The notes under the pieces: model-generated
Seen by the model: the letters and a program-made list of their open reading frames with translations, nothing else
Told to the model about the DNA's origin: nothing
Database searches by the model: none
Program-made: the position numbers and the translations under genes
Part shown: positions 17,539-26,200 of the stretch, in pieces
How the letters are laid out: each line of letters starts with the position of its first letter
Position numbering within the stretch: the first letter of the stretch is position 1
NCBI RefSeq assembly: GCF_013149295.1
Contig: NZ_JABGCB010000007.1
Coordinates: forward strand, 124,001 to 188,000
Direction: 5' to 3'
Length of the DNA: 64,000 nt
From: Novosphingobium sp. SG751A
Lineage (GTDB): Bacteria > Pseudomonadota > Alphaproteobacteria > Sphingomonadales > Sphingomonadaceae

Positions 17539-18837
17539 TTAACCCTCCGCCAGAGCCGCATCCGAGGCCGGATTGCGTGCGAACCAGCCGAAATAGGCAA
17601 TGACCGCATAGCAGATCGCAGGCAGTGCCAGCGACAGGGCAAGGCTGCCCATGCCGTCGGCAATCGCGCCCGTGGCCAGAGGCACCACCGCGCCGCCAAA
17701 GATGGCAATGTTGATGATGCCCGAACCATCGGCCGCCTTGGGGCCAAGCCCTTCGCAGGCGAGGCTGAAGATGGTGGGGAACATGATCGAGTTCATCAGG
17801 CCGATCAGCAGCAGGCTGTAGGCTGCCGCATGGCCGGTGGTGTTGGTCGAAATCAGGATCAGCGCAATCGCGCCAATCGCGTTGAAGGTCAGCACCTTGC
17901 CCGGCGAAACCACGCGCAGCAGCGCGGACCCTGCAAAACGGCCCACCAGCGCGCCCGCCCAGTAATAGGGGATATAGCCGCCCGCCGAGGCATCATCGAG
18001 GCCCAGCACGCTGGACTGCTTGAGATAGTTGACGATCAGCGAACCGATCGACACTTCCGCGCCGACATAGAGGAAGATGCAGAGCGCGCCCAGACCAAAG
18101 CGCTTTTGCGAAAGCAGCGCGAAACCGGCCGCCAGCGAGGTCTGCTCATGCTGCTCGCCCTTGAGGCGGTTGCGGTTGAACCACACCACAGCGGCCACCA
18201 GCGCCAGCGCGGCGGCCAGAGCGGTATAGGTGTTCACCACGTGCTGGGTTTCGGCCATGCGATAGGCGTCAAGCGCCGGGCCGGTCAGGTCCTCGACCTT
18301 CACGTCCTTGAGCTTGCCAAGGATGATCGGCGCGCCCACCAGCGGAAAGATCACCGTGCCAAGGCTGTTGAAAGCCTGCGCAAAGGTCAGGCGACTGTGC
18401 GCGGTCTTGGCCGGGCCAAGCAGCGAGATCAGCGGGTTGGTCACGACCTGCACCACCACGACGCCGCTGGCCAACACGAAGAGAGCGGCAAGGAAGATCG
18501 CATAGGTCGCGCTTTTCGAAGCCGGGATGAAGAGCAGGCAGCCCACCATCATCGCCAGCAGCCCCGCCACCGCGCCGCGCATATAGCCGATCCGCTTGAC
18601 CAGCGCGGCACCGGGCAGGCCGATCAGCGCATAGGCGGTGAAGAAGCAGAATTGCACCAGCATCGCCTGGGTGTAATTCAGCGTGAAGAGTTCCTTCAGC
18701 TTGGGAATGATCACGTCATTCAGGCTGGTGATGCCGCCGAAGATGAAGAACAGCGCCATGACAAACAGGCGCAATTCCGGTGCGTCGATATTCTGGCCCG
18801 CCTGCGCGCTGCCTTTGGTGTCTGGAGCCAATGCCAT
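17539..18837 (-). CDS. GluP/FucP-type sugar:proton symporter (MFS)
   Basis: A 432-residue major facilitator with about 12 membrane segments. FFIFGGITSLNDVIIPKLKE, MLVQFCFFTAYALIGLPGA, QVVTNPLISLLGP and LTFAQAFNSLGTVIFPLVG are typical of the glucose/galactose transporter (GluP) and FucP group. LYVGAEVSIGSLIVNYL and NSIMFPTIFSLACEGLG support it further. It likely imports glucose, galactose or fucose across the inner membrane; which sugar is not readable. Imported glucose would need glucokinase, which is encoded in the Entner-Doudoroff operon at 52450. The upstream region holds a palindrome typical of LacI-family repressors. Confidence 0.88.
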   Translation of the reverse strand: MALAPDTKGSAQAGQNIDAPELRLFVMALFFIFGGITSLNDVIIPKLKELFTLNYTQAMLVQFCFFTAYALIGLPGAALVKRIGYMRGAVAGLLAMMVGCLLFIPASKSATYAIFLAALFVLASGVVVVQVVTNPLISLLGPAKTAHSRLTFAQAFNSLGTVIFPLVGAPIILGKLKDVKVEDLTGPALDAYRMAETQHVVNTYTALAAALALVAAVVWFNRNRLKGEQHEQTSLAAGFALLSQKRFGLGALCIFLYVGAEVSIGSLIVNYLKQSSVLGLDDASAGGYIPYYWAGALVGRFAGSALLRVVSPGKVLTFNAIGAIALILISTNTTGHAAAYSLLLIGLMNSIMFPTIFSLACEGLGPKAADGSGIINIAIFGGAVVPLATGAIADGMGSLALSLALPAICYAVIAYFGWFARNPASDAALAEG

Positions 18838-18919
18838 GGGCGTAAATCCCCCTCCTCTTGTGCCTTTATGCGCCTGTCATATCGACAGATCCCGTTGCAG
18901 CAATGGCGCAGCCGCAGAT

Positions 18920-19005
18920 ATACGTTTGCAAGGCGCCAAGCAGCCTAGCCCTCGGCAATCTCGACAACGCTGTCAAGCGTTTGTCCACCACGCATACGCT
19001 TGCAA
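18920..19005. repeat. Two near-identical 12-mers ATACG(T/C)TTGCAA
   Basis: Direct copies at 18920-18931 and 18994-19005 differ at one base and flank the GACAACGCTGTC palindrome symmetrically. They may be half-sites for a second sugar-responsive regulator. No function is proven. Confidence 0.45.
18963..18974. promoter_or_regulatory. LacI-type operator candidate upstream of sugar transporter
   Basis: GACAACGCTGTC fits the near-palindromic LacI-family pattern GACARCGYTGTC with a central CG. It lies 126 bases upstream of the transporter start, in the divergent gap shared with the TRIC-domain gene. The regulator gene is not in the window. Confidence 0.55.
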
Positions 19006-19016
19006 ATTGCCCCGGC

Positions 19017-19682
19017 ATGACGAAAAAGCGACGAATGGTGGCCGCATCCCTCTCTGTTCAGCCTGTTGTGGATGCCTCGGCATGGATCATGCCATGGCTG
19101 GATATGGCGGCGACCACGGTTTTTGCGCTGTCGGGCGCACTGGCGGCGGCGCGGATGCGCAAGACGCTGGTCACCTTCATGTTCTTTGGCGCGATCACGG
19201 GCGTGGGCGGGGGCACCTTGCGCGATGTGCTGATCGGGGCGCCGGTGTTCTGGATGCATCGCAGCGCACCGATTGCGATCTGTCTGGGCGCGGCGCTGGT
19301 GGTGTGGTTCACGCCGCGCCGGATCTGGCCGGAACAAGCGCTGGAATGGTGCGATGGCATCGGGCTTGCCGCCTATAGCGTGTTTGGCGCGGCCAAGGCG
19401 CTGTCCTTTGGCATACCGCCGCTGCCGGCCGCGATCATGGGGGTGGTGACGGCGTGTATGGGCGGGATTTTCCGCGATATGCTGGCGGGCGTGCCCTCGA
19501 TCGTGCTGCGGCCCGAGATTTACGTGACGGCGGCGGCGCTGGCGGCGGGGTCCTATGTTGCGCTGGTCAGCATGGGGCTGCATGGCGGGCTGGCGATGGG
19601 GGTGGGCTTCCTTGGCGGGCTGATCCTGCGCTTTGCCGCGATCCGCTGGCAATTGGGCCTTCCAGCCTACAAAGACCTTTAG
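19017..19682 (+). CDS. TRIC/UPF0126-family membrane protein (YicG-like)
   Basis: A 221-residue integral membrane protein with about seven hydrophobic segments and the duplicated UPF0126 (bacterial TRIC channel) domain. Repeat one is FFGAITGVGGGTLRDVLIGAPVFW (split by segment), and repeat two is VVTACMGGIFRDMLAGVPSIVL. Bacterial TRIC proteins form trimeric monovalent-cation channels. YicG has also been linked to glycine import, so the substrate is open. ATG 19017 was chosen; ATG 19035 is an alternative. The longer reading from 18858 would cross the operator region and has no membrane-protein character. Confidence 0.85.
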   Translation: MTKKRRMVAASLSVQPVVDASAWIMPWLDMAATTVFALSGALAAARMRKTLVTFMFFGAITGVGGGTLRDVLIGAPVFWMHRSAPIAICLGAALVVWFTPRRIWPEQALEWCDGIGLAAYSVFGAAKALSFGIPPLPAAIMGVVTACMGGIFRDMLAGVPSIVLRPEIYVTAAALAAGSYVALVSMGLHGGLAMGVGFLGGLILRFAAIRWQLGLPAYKDL

Positions 19683-19722
19683 GCGCTTGCCTGTAAACTC
19701 TATTGGGCGCAGACAGTAACCC

Positions 19723-22002
19723 ATGCGTCATAAAGAGCTTCGTCTCGCTCTGGTCTGTTACGGGGGCATCAGCCTCGCGGTTTACATGCATGGCGTGACC
19801 AAGGAAGTGTGGAAACTGGCCCGCGCCAGCCGCTTGCGCCAAAATCCCGACAATCTTTTGCCCAGCGAGCGGATCTATGCCGATCTGCTGAACAGAATCG
19901 CGGATCTGTCGGCGACCCAGCTCTGGGTGCTGCCCGATATTGTTGCCGGGGCCAGCGCGGGGGGGCTCAACGGCGTGTTTCTGGCCCAGGCGATTCACAC
20001 CGGGCAATCGCTCGAACCTTTGACGCGGCTTTGGCTGGAACGGGCCGATATCGACTGCCTGCTTGATGCCGACGATCAGGGCTGGACCGGCTTTGCCAAG
20101 CAATGGGCGGTGCCTTTGGTGCGGATGCTGCTGACGCGCACCTCGCCCATATCGCACACATCATCGGCCATTGAGGATGAGATCAGGGCCAAGCTCAACC
20201 GGCTGGTGCGTTCGCGCTGGTTCGAGGCGCCGTTCAGCGGGATCGGCTTTTCGCGCCTGATCGCCGAGGCGCTGGATGCCATGGCCGATGGCGCCTGCGG
20301 GGCGGCACTGCTGCCCAGGGGGCACCCGCTCGACCTGTTCACCACGGCCACCGATTATGCGGGCCATCCCGAAAAAGTGGCGCTCAACAGCCCGCCATGG
20401 GTGGAGGAGCGCGAGCATCGCGTGGACATCAGCTTTCGCGCGGTTGCCGGGCATGGGGCGCTGGCGGCGCTGCCCGAACTGGTCTTTGCCGCGCGCGCCT
20501 CGGCCAGTTTTCCCGGCGCGTTCCCCCCGCTGCTGCCCACCGAAATCGACCGGCTGATGGCCGAACGCGACGAGGAATGGAGCGGGCGGACGGGGTTCCT
20601 CTCGCGCGTGCTGCCCGCCCATTTTGCCGCCGGAACGGTTAACGAGGCCGCGTTGATGGATGGCTCGATCCTCGTCAACGCGCCCTTTGCGCAGGCCATC
20701 GCCGCCCTGCCCTCGCGCCCGGCCGAGCGCGAAGTGGACCGCCGCCTGCTCTATATCGACCCCACACAGAATGTGATTTCTAATGTCCGGCCCACCGGCG
20801 CGCCGGGCTTTTTCAGCGTGATCTTTCGCGCCATTTCCACCATCCCGCGCGAACAGCCGATCCGCGACAATCTGGAGGCTTTGTCCCGGCAATCGGCCGA
20901 TATGGCCCGCGTGCGCCAGATTATGGCCGCGATCCAGCCCGAGGTGGAAGCCTCGGTGCGAATGGCGCTGGGGCGCGATGTGCTGGGCACATGTCCCGAT
21001 AGCACGCAGATGGCGGCATGGCGTCAGGCATCCCACGCCGCCGCCGTCGAACAGGCCGGTTTCGCCTATCAGGCCTATGCGCGAATGAAGCTGGAGATCA
21101 CGCTGGACGCGCTGGCGCAGGCGTTAACCCGCGACGGGCCGGTGGCCGCGCCCGAAGCGCAGATCGGCACACCGATCCGCAACGCGCTGGGCCGCTGGGC
21201 CAATGCCAATCTGCGCCCCAGGGGCACCGCGGGCCAAGGCATGTCGAGCGAAATGCTGGCCTTTTTGCGCAGCCATGACGGCGGCTTCCGCCTGCGCCGG
21301 ATGCGCCACCTGATTCGGCGGCTGGAGGAAACGCGCGAGGAATTGGGCGATGTGCCCGCCCATCATCACGACACCGCGCGCGATGCGGCATGGCAGGGCC
21401 TGTCGCTGGCGCTGGGCGTGGCGGCGCCGGTTCCGGCCGATCCGGAGCGGGTATTGGTTAACCCCGGAGAGGTGCTGCGCGATATGGCATCGGCGGGCGT
21501 GCTGCCGCAACTGGACGCGCGGATCGATGCCATTCTGGTTAACGCGATCCGCCACGTGCCCGGCGCGCTGGGACAGGCCATGCTGCTGGCCTATCTGGGC
21601 TTTGCCTTTTACGACGTGGCCACGCTGACCCTGACGCGGGGACAGGGCGAGGCCGAGATGAACCCGGTCAAGATCGACCGCATCTCGCCGCGCGATGTGG
21701 CCCGAGGCGATGGCGCCACGGGTCTGTCGCGAAGATTGAAGGGCGAGGAATTTCATCATTTCGCTGCCTTTTTCAGCCGGGCCTATCGCGAGCATGATTA
21801 CCTGATGGGGCGCCTGCACGGCGCGGCGCGGATGGTTGATCTGTTGATCTCGACCGCGCCGGGGGCCATCGATTCGCAGGAGAGCACGCGATTCGCCCAT
21901 CGCCTGTTTCATGCCATTCTTGACGAGGAACAGGGCAAACTGACCGCCGATCCGGAGCTGATCGCCAGCCTGCGTGCGGAATTGTCTTTACGTCCTTACT
22001 AA
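19723..22002 (+). CDS. Patatin-like phospholipase-family protein with DUF3376-type extension
   Basis: A 759-residue patatin-related protein. The N-terminus reads LRLALVCYGGISLAVYMHGV (oxyanion-loop region), the nucleophile elbow is GASAGGLNGVFLA near residue 80, and the dyad Asp is in MDGSILVNAPFAQAI near residue 310. The rest has no membrane segment and matches the large patatin-related/DUF3376 class, about twice the length of simple patatins. It probably acts as a cytoplasmic or membrane-associated acyl hydrolase on phospholipids. It lies 40 bases after the TRIC-domain gene and upstream of the cellulose operon, with no obvious functional link to either. Confidence 0.85.
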   Translation: MRHKELRLALVCYGGISLAVYMHGVTKEVWKLARASRLRQNPDNLLPSERIYADLLNRIADLSATQLWVLPDIVAGASAGGLNGVFLAQAIHTGQSLEPLTRLWLERADIDCLLDADDQGWTGFAKQWAVPLVRMLLTRTSPISHTSSAIEDEIRAKLNRLVRSRWFEAPFSGIGFSRLIAEALDAMADGACGAALLPRGHPLDLFTTATDYAGHPEKVALNSPPWVEEREHRVDISFRAVAGHGALAALPELVFAARASASFPGAFPPLLPTEIDRLMAERDEEWSGRTGFLSRVLPAHFAAGTVNEAALMDGSILVNAPFAQAIAALPSRPAEREVDRRLLYIDPTQNVISNVRPTGAPGFFSVIFRAISTIPREQPIRDNLEALSRQSADMARVRQIMAAIQPEVEASVRMALGRDVLGTCPDSTQMAAWRQASHAAAVEQAGFAYQAYARMKLEITLDALAQALTRDGPVAAPEAQIGTPIRNALGRWANANLRPRGTAGQGMSSEMLAFLRSHDGGFRLRRMRHLIRRLEETREELGDVPAHHHDTARDAAWQGLSLALGVAAPVPADPERVLVNPGEVLRDMASAGVLPQLDARIDAILVNAIRHVPGALGQAMLLAYLGFAFYDVATLTLTRGQGEAEMNPVKIDRISPRDVARGDGATGLSRRLKGEEFHHFAAFFSRAYREHDYLMGRLHGAARMVDLLISTAPGAIDSQESTRFAHRLFHAILDEEQGKLTADPELIASLRAELSLRPY

Positions 22003-22028
22003 CGGACTTTATCCAAATATCCCCAGCA

Positions 22029-22053
22029 AGTCCAATAAGTGACCCCTTGGACT
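22029..22053. promoter_or_regulatory. Inverted repeat in the cellulose operon leader
   Basis: AGTCCAA (22029-22035) and TTGGACT (22047-22053) form a perfect 7-bp inverted repeat with an 11-base spacer, about 70 bases before the first cellulose-operon start. The surrounding AT-rich stretch (22060-22105) has a weak -35/-10 candidate, TTGTTA at 22071 and TATAGG at 22095. It could be an operator or a hairpin ending the patatin transcript. Confidence 0.45.
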
Positions 22054-22123
22054 ATGCAAAACTTAGCTCTTTGTTAACCAATTTTATGCAGTTTTATAGG
22101 GGAACAAACCTAGGGGTCGATTC

Positions 22124-22525
22124 ATGCGTAAGGATGTGGCCAATCTGCTGGCCAAATTGGGCAAGCGGGAATTCCATTACCAGGAATTTGCAGATCGCTT
22201 CAGCGATGTCGAACTCTGGCCCCTGTTTGAAACGCTGATCCATGATCCGCGTATCCTTAACGCTCCTCCGGCCGAAGATAACGCCGAGGCCGCGGTGACC
22301 GCCAATGCGGCCCCGGCGCCCAGCCCGGCCGCTACCGCCACGCTGGCCGCCATCACCCCGGCCCGGCCCGAAAGCGAAACCTCCGGCGGCGAGGCAACCC
22401 CGGCTTCCAAGGATCTGAGCAACCTGTTCGCCCGCTATGGCGGCCAGAACGCCGAAGACGCACCCGGCGATGTCCATGCCCTGCTGCAAAAGCTGGCCCA
22501 GCAAATCGAACAAGGAAAGCTCTGA
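22124..22525 (+). CDS. Small leader protein of cellulose operon (BcsR/BcsP-like, unclassified)
   Basis: A 133-residue soluble protein. The N-terminal 45 residues contain FHYQEFADRFSDVELWPLF, loosely like the BcsR pattern in which a short acidic helix ends with a Trp-Pro-Leu segment. The middle is a low-complexity Ala/Pro/Glu-rich stretch (about residues 47-95), and the C-terminus is DVHALLQKLAQQIEQGKL, probably helical. Its stop overlaps bcsQ as TGATG, so it should be co-translated with the BcsQ ATPase. BcsR and BcsQ form a regulatory pair in enterobacteria. The match is weak, and a lineage-specific BcsP-type protein is equally possible. Confidence 0.6.
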   Translation: MRKDVANLLAKLGKREFHYQEFADRFSDVELWPLFETLIHDPRILNAPPAEDNAEAAVTANAAPAPSPAATATLAAITPARPESETSGGEATPASKDLSNLFARYGGQNAEDAPGDVHALLQKLAQQIEQGKL

Positions 22526-23238
22526 TGCCGCTGATCCTTTGCCATTCGCCCAAGGGCGGCGCCGGCACCAGCTTTGTGGCGGCCCATCTGGCCATGGCTC
22601 TGGCCGAGGCCGGCCATGGCGCCACCGCCATCGACATGACCCGTCAGGACAGTCTCAAGCTCTATTTCGGCCTCAAGCCGATCAGCGAGATCCCCGATCT
22701 GGAAGCGCCTGAGAATCAGGGGCTGACCATTGGCGGTGTGTCGCTGCGTCAGGGCTGGCGCGCCACGCACGCGCCCGCCTTTGCCGATGCGCTCGACAAT
22801 GGCGAGCTGCCCTTTTCGGGCGGCACTTTCGTGGTGGCCGACATTGCCAGCGACGATGCCGCGCTGCGCGATCAGCTGCTGCCCCATGCCTCGCTGATGG
22901 TGGTGCCGGTTTCGCCCACCGCGCTGGGTCTGGCCGCGCTGACGCAGGTGATCCCCGGCACGCCGCTGATCGATCTGGACTATACCGCCTTTATCATCAA
23001 CCGGCTGGATGAAACCCGCCGCTTTGCCCGCAACGCCCACAGCTTTCTGCGCGAATTGCTGGGGGGCAAGCTGATCGGGTCGATCCACGAGGACGAATCG
23101 GTCAACGAAGCCGCCGCCATGGCCAAGCTGCTGCCCGCTCATGCCCCCGCCAGCGGGGCTCTGGCCGATATTCGCACGCTGGCCAAGACCATTGCGCAGG
23201 TCTGCGCTCCCCCTCAGGCAGAGGAAGATGCGGCGTGA
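22525..23238 (+). CDS. bcsQ: BcsQ, MinD/ParA-like ATPase of cellulose synthesis
   Basis: A 237-residue SIMIBI ATPase. LILCHSPKGGAGTSFVAAHL is the deviant Walker A with the signature Lys; switch-like segments are FVVADIASDDAALRDQLL and VVPVSPTALGLAAL. YhjQ/BcsQ proteins localise or activate the cellulose synthase complex at the inner membrane. The gene overlaps its neighbours on both sides: ATG 22525 shares its A with the previous stop, and the bcsAB GTG start overlaps its stop. A chromosome-partition ParA is unlikely because ParB and parS are missing and the context is bcs. Confidence 0.88.
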   Translation: MPLILCHSPKGGAGTSFVAAHLAMALAEAGHGATAIDMTRQDSLKLYFGLKPISEIPDLEAPENQGLTIGGVSLRQGWRATHAPAFADALDNGELPFSGGTFVVADIASDDAALRDQLLPHASLMVVPVSPTALGLAALTQVIPGTPLIDLDYTAFIINRLDETRRFARNAHSFLRELLGGKLIGSIHEDESVNEAAAMAKLLPAHAPASGALADIRTLAKTIAQVCAPPQAEEDAA

Positions 23239-26200
23239 TCGACTATCTCCCCAAGATCGGGCGTTTGTTCGGATGGGCGCTGCTGGCGATGATCGCCGTG
23301 GCGGTCGTCACCGTGCCGCTGGATGCCAAATCGCAATGGCAATTCGCCGGCGCCACGATTGTGGGCGCGCTGATCATCAACCGCTGGAAATCGCAAAAGG
23401 GCGCGCTGGCCATCGGCCTGCTCTCGCTGATCGTGTCCACCCGCTATCTGTTCTGGCGCACGACGCAGACGCTGTCTTTCGGCGCCCCGCTCGAAGCGAT
23501 GCTGGGCACGGGCCTCTATCTGGCCGAAGCCTATGCATGGGTCATCCTCGTGCTGGGCTTTATCCAGACAAGCTGGCCGCTCTATCGCCCGGTGGTCGAA
23601 CCGGCGGGCGATCCCTCGCAATGGCCCACGGTGGACGTTTACATCCCCACCTATAACGAGAGCCTCTCGATCGTGCGTAACACGGTCTATGCCGCGATGG
23701 ACATGGATTATCCGGCTGACCGCTTCAACGTCTATATCCTGGACGACGGCAAGCGTCCGGAATTCAAGGCTTTCGCCCGCAAGGCCGGATGCGGCTACAT
23801 CACCCGCGACAACAATCTGCACGCCAAGGCGGGCAATATGAACGCGGCGATGAAGAAGACCGACGGCAAGCTGATCGCCATTTTCGATTGCGACCACGTG
23901 CCCACCCGCTCGTTCCTGCAGCTCTCGGTCGGCTGGTTCGACAAGGACCCCAAGCTGGCGCTGATGCAGACGCCGCACCACATGTATTCGCCCGATCCGG
24001 TCCAGCGCAATCTGGGCAATGTGGTGGGCGACATGCCGGGCGAAGGCGATCTGTTCTATGGCCCGGTGCAGGGCGGCAACGACCTGTGGAACGCGGCCTT
24101 CTTCTGCGGCTCCTGCGCGATCATCCGCCGCGAGGCGCTGGAAATCACCAATGGCTTTGCCGGTGAAACCGTGACCGAGGACGCCCATACCGCGCTCAAA
24201 CTGCAGCGCATGGGCTGGAACACCGGCTATCTCGAAGCGCGCCTGTCGGCCGGTCTTGCCACCGAACGCTTCGTCCTGCACATCGGCCAGCGCATCCGCT
24301 GGGCGCGCGGCATGACCCAGATCCTGCGCATCGACTGCCCGCTGCTGGGCCGGGGGCTGAGCATCCCCCAGCGCCTTTGCTATCTCAACGCGATGATGCA
24401 CTTTCAGTTTCCGCTGCCGCGCATCGTGTTTTTGACCAGCCCGCTGGCCTATCTGCTCTTTGGCCAGAACATCATTCAGGCCTCGGCCTCGCTGATCTTC
24501 GCCTTTTCCGCGCCCCACCTCGTCTGCTCGCAGGTGTTCAGCGCGCGTTCGCAGCTTGGCTGGCGCCGCCCCTTCTGGGGCGAGGTCTATGAAACCATGC
24601 TGGCCTTCCATCTGGTCAAGCCCACGGTCATGACCTGGTTCCAGCCGCGCAAGGGCAAATTCAACGTCACCGACAAGGGCGACCTGCTGGACCAGACCTT
24701 CTTCGACTGGGCGATCGTCAAGCCCCATCTGGTGGCCATCGCGCTGCTGGCGGGTGCCGTCTCGATGGGCTGGATCAAGCTGCTGTTCTTCCAGTCCAGC
24801 TTCAACATCCAGATCGACACGCTGCTGCTCAACACCGCATGGGCCAGCTTCTCGCTGATCATCCTGCTGGCCGCCGTCTCGGTGGCGCGCGAAACCCGTC
24901 AGGCGCGCAAGGACATCCGCATCCATGCCGAACTGCCCGTCACGCTCTATCTGAAGTCGGGCCATGCCATCACGGGCGTCACGCGCGACATCTCGATGGG
25001 CGGCGCGGCCATTGTATTGCCCGCCGATCTGCCGGTGCGCGAACCTGAATTGACGCATATCGCGCTCGACATGGACGCTGATCGACTGGTTATTCCTGTG
25101 GATACTATTCGCACGGCGCGCGGATACGCATTTGTACGGTTCCATCCGCTGGACATGGCCATGGGCCGCAAGCTAGTGCGTGCCGTTATGGGACGGGCGG
25201 ATGCGTGGCAAATGTCGGCACCCGATCCGGTTGGGGAACTGCGGTCTGTGAAAGATATTCTTGCCGTCGATCTGATGACGTTAAAGCGCCTGCTTGGCCT
25301 GAATGTCGAAGAACGCCGCCGGATGCGCGCCCAGCGTGTGCAAATGGCCGCTGCCAGCGCCGAATTGCCCAGCAAGGCAATCCCGGTGACCAAGGAAGCC
25401 GTCAAGGACAAGCCGGTGGCGCGTCCCGAAGCATCGGCCGAAGCCGTTGAAGCCGAAGCGCCCGTGGCCGCCCGCCCGATGCTGATGGCCCGCCCTGTTG
25501 CCGGGATCAAGGCTGCGGCCTGCCTGCTGGCGGTGCTGGGCGCCTCGATGATGGTCCCGGATGATGGTCTGCGCGCTCAGGCTCCGGTCGCGGCGGCTGC
25601 GGCCACTGCCGCTGCGGCCCCGACCGAAACCGCCGCTGCGGCCGCCCCGCTGATCACGGCGGGCACCACCGGCACGCGCCGCGAACATCTCACCTTCAAG
25701 GATCTGCGCATCAAGACGCCGATCCGTCTGGCGGGCACGCGCGGGGAAATCGGCATTCCCTTTGGCATGCGCCCCAACGATATCGTCACCGACGCGCTGG
25801 TCACGCTGCGCGCGGCATGGAGCCCGGCGCTGCTGGGCGATGTGTCGCAGCTCGTCGTGCTGCTCAATGGCGAAGTGGTCCAGACCGTTCCCCTGACCCG
25901 CGACAATGCGGGCGGCATCACGCTCAAGATCCCGGTCAATCCCGCGCTGTTCCTGCCCGGTGATAATCAGCTCAACCTGCGTCTAGTCGCGCACTATGCC
26001 CGCGATTGCGAGGATCCGTTCCACTCCTCGCTCTGGGCCAATGTCAGCAATGTTCAGTCGGGCTTTGACCTGACCGTGCAGTCGCTGCCCAAGGCGCCCG
26101 ATCTGGCCAGCCTGCCCGGCCCCTTCTTTGACCGGCATGACAATGGCGCGCTGCGCCTGCCCTTCGTGTTCGCCGCCGCGCCCACCCACGGCGATCTGGA

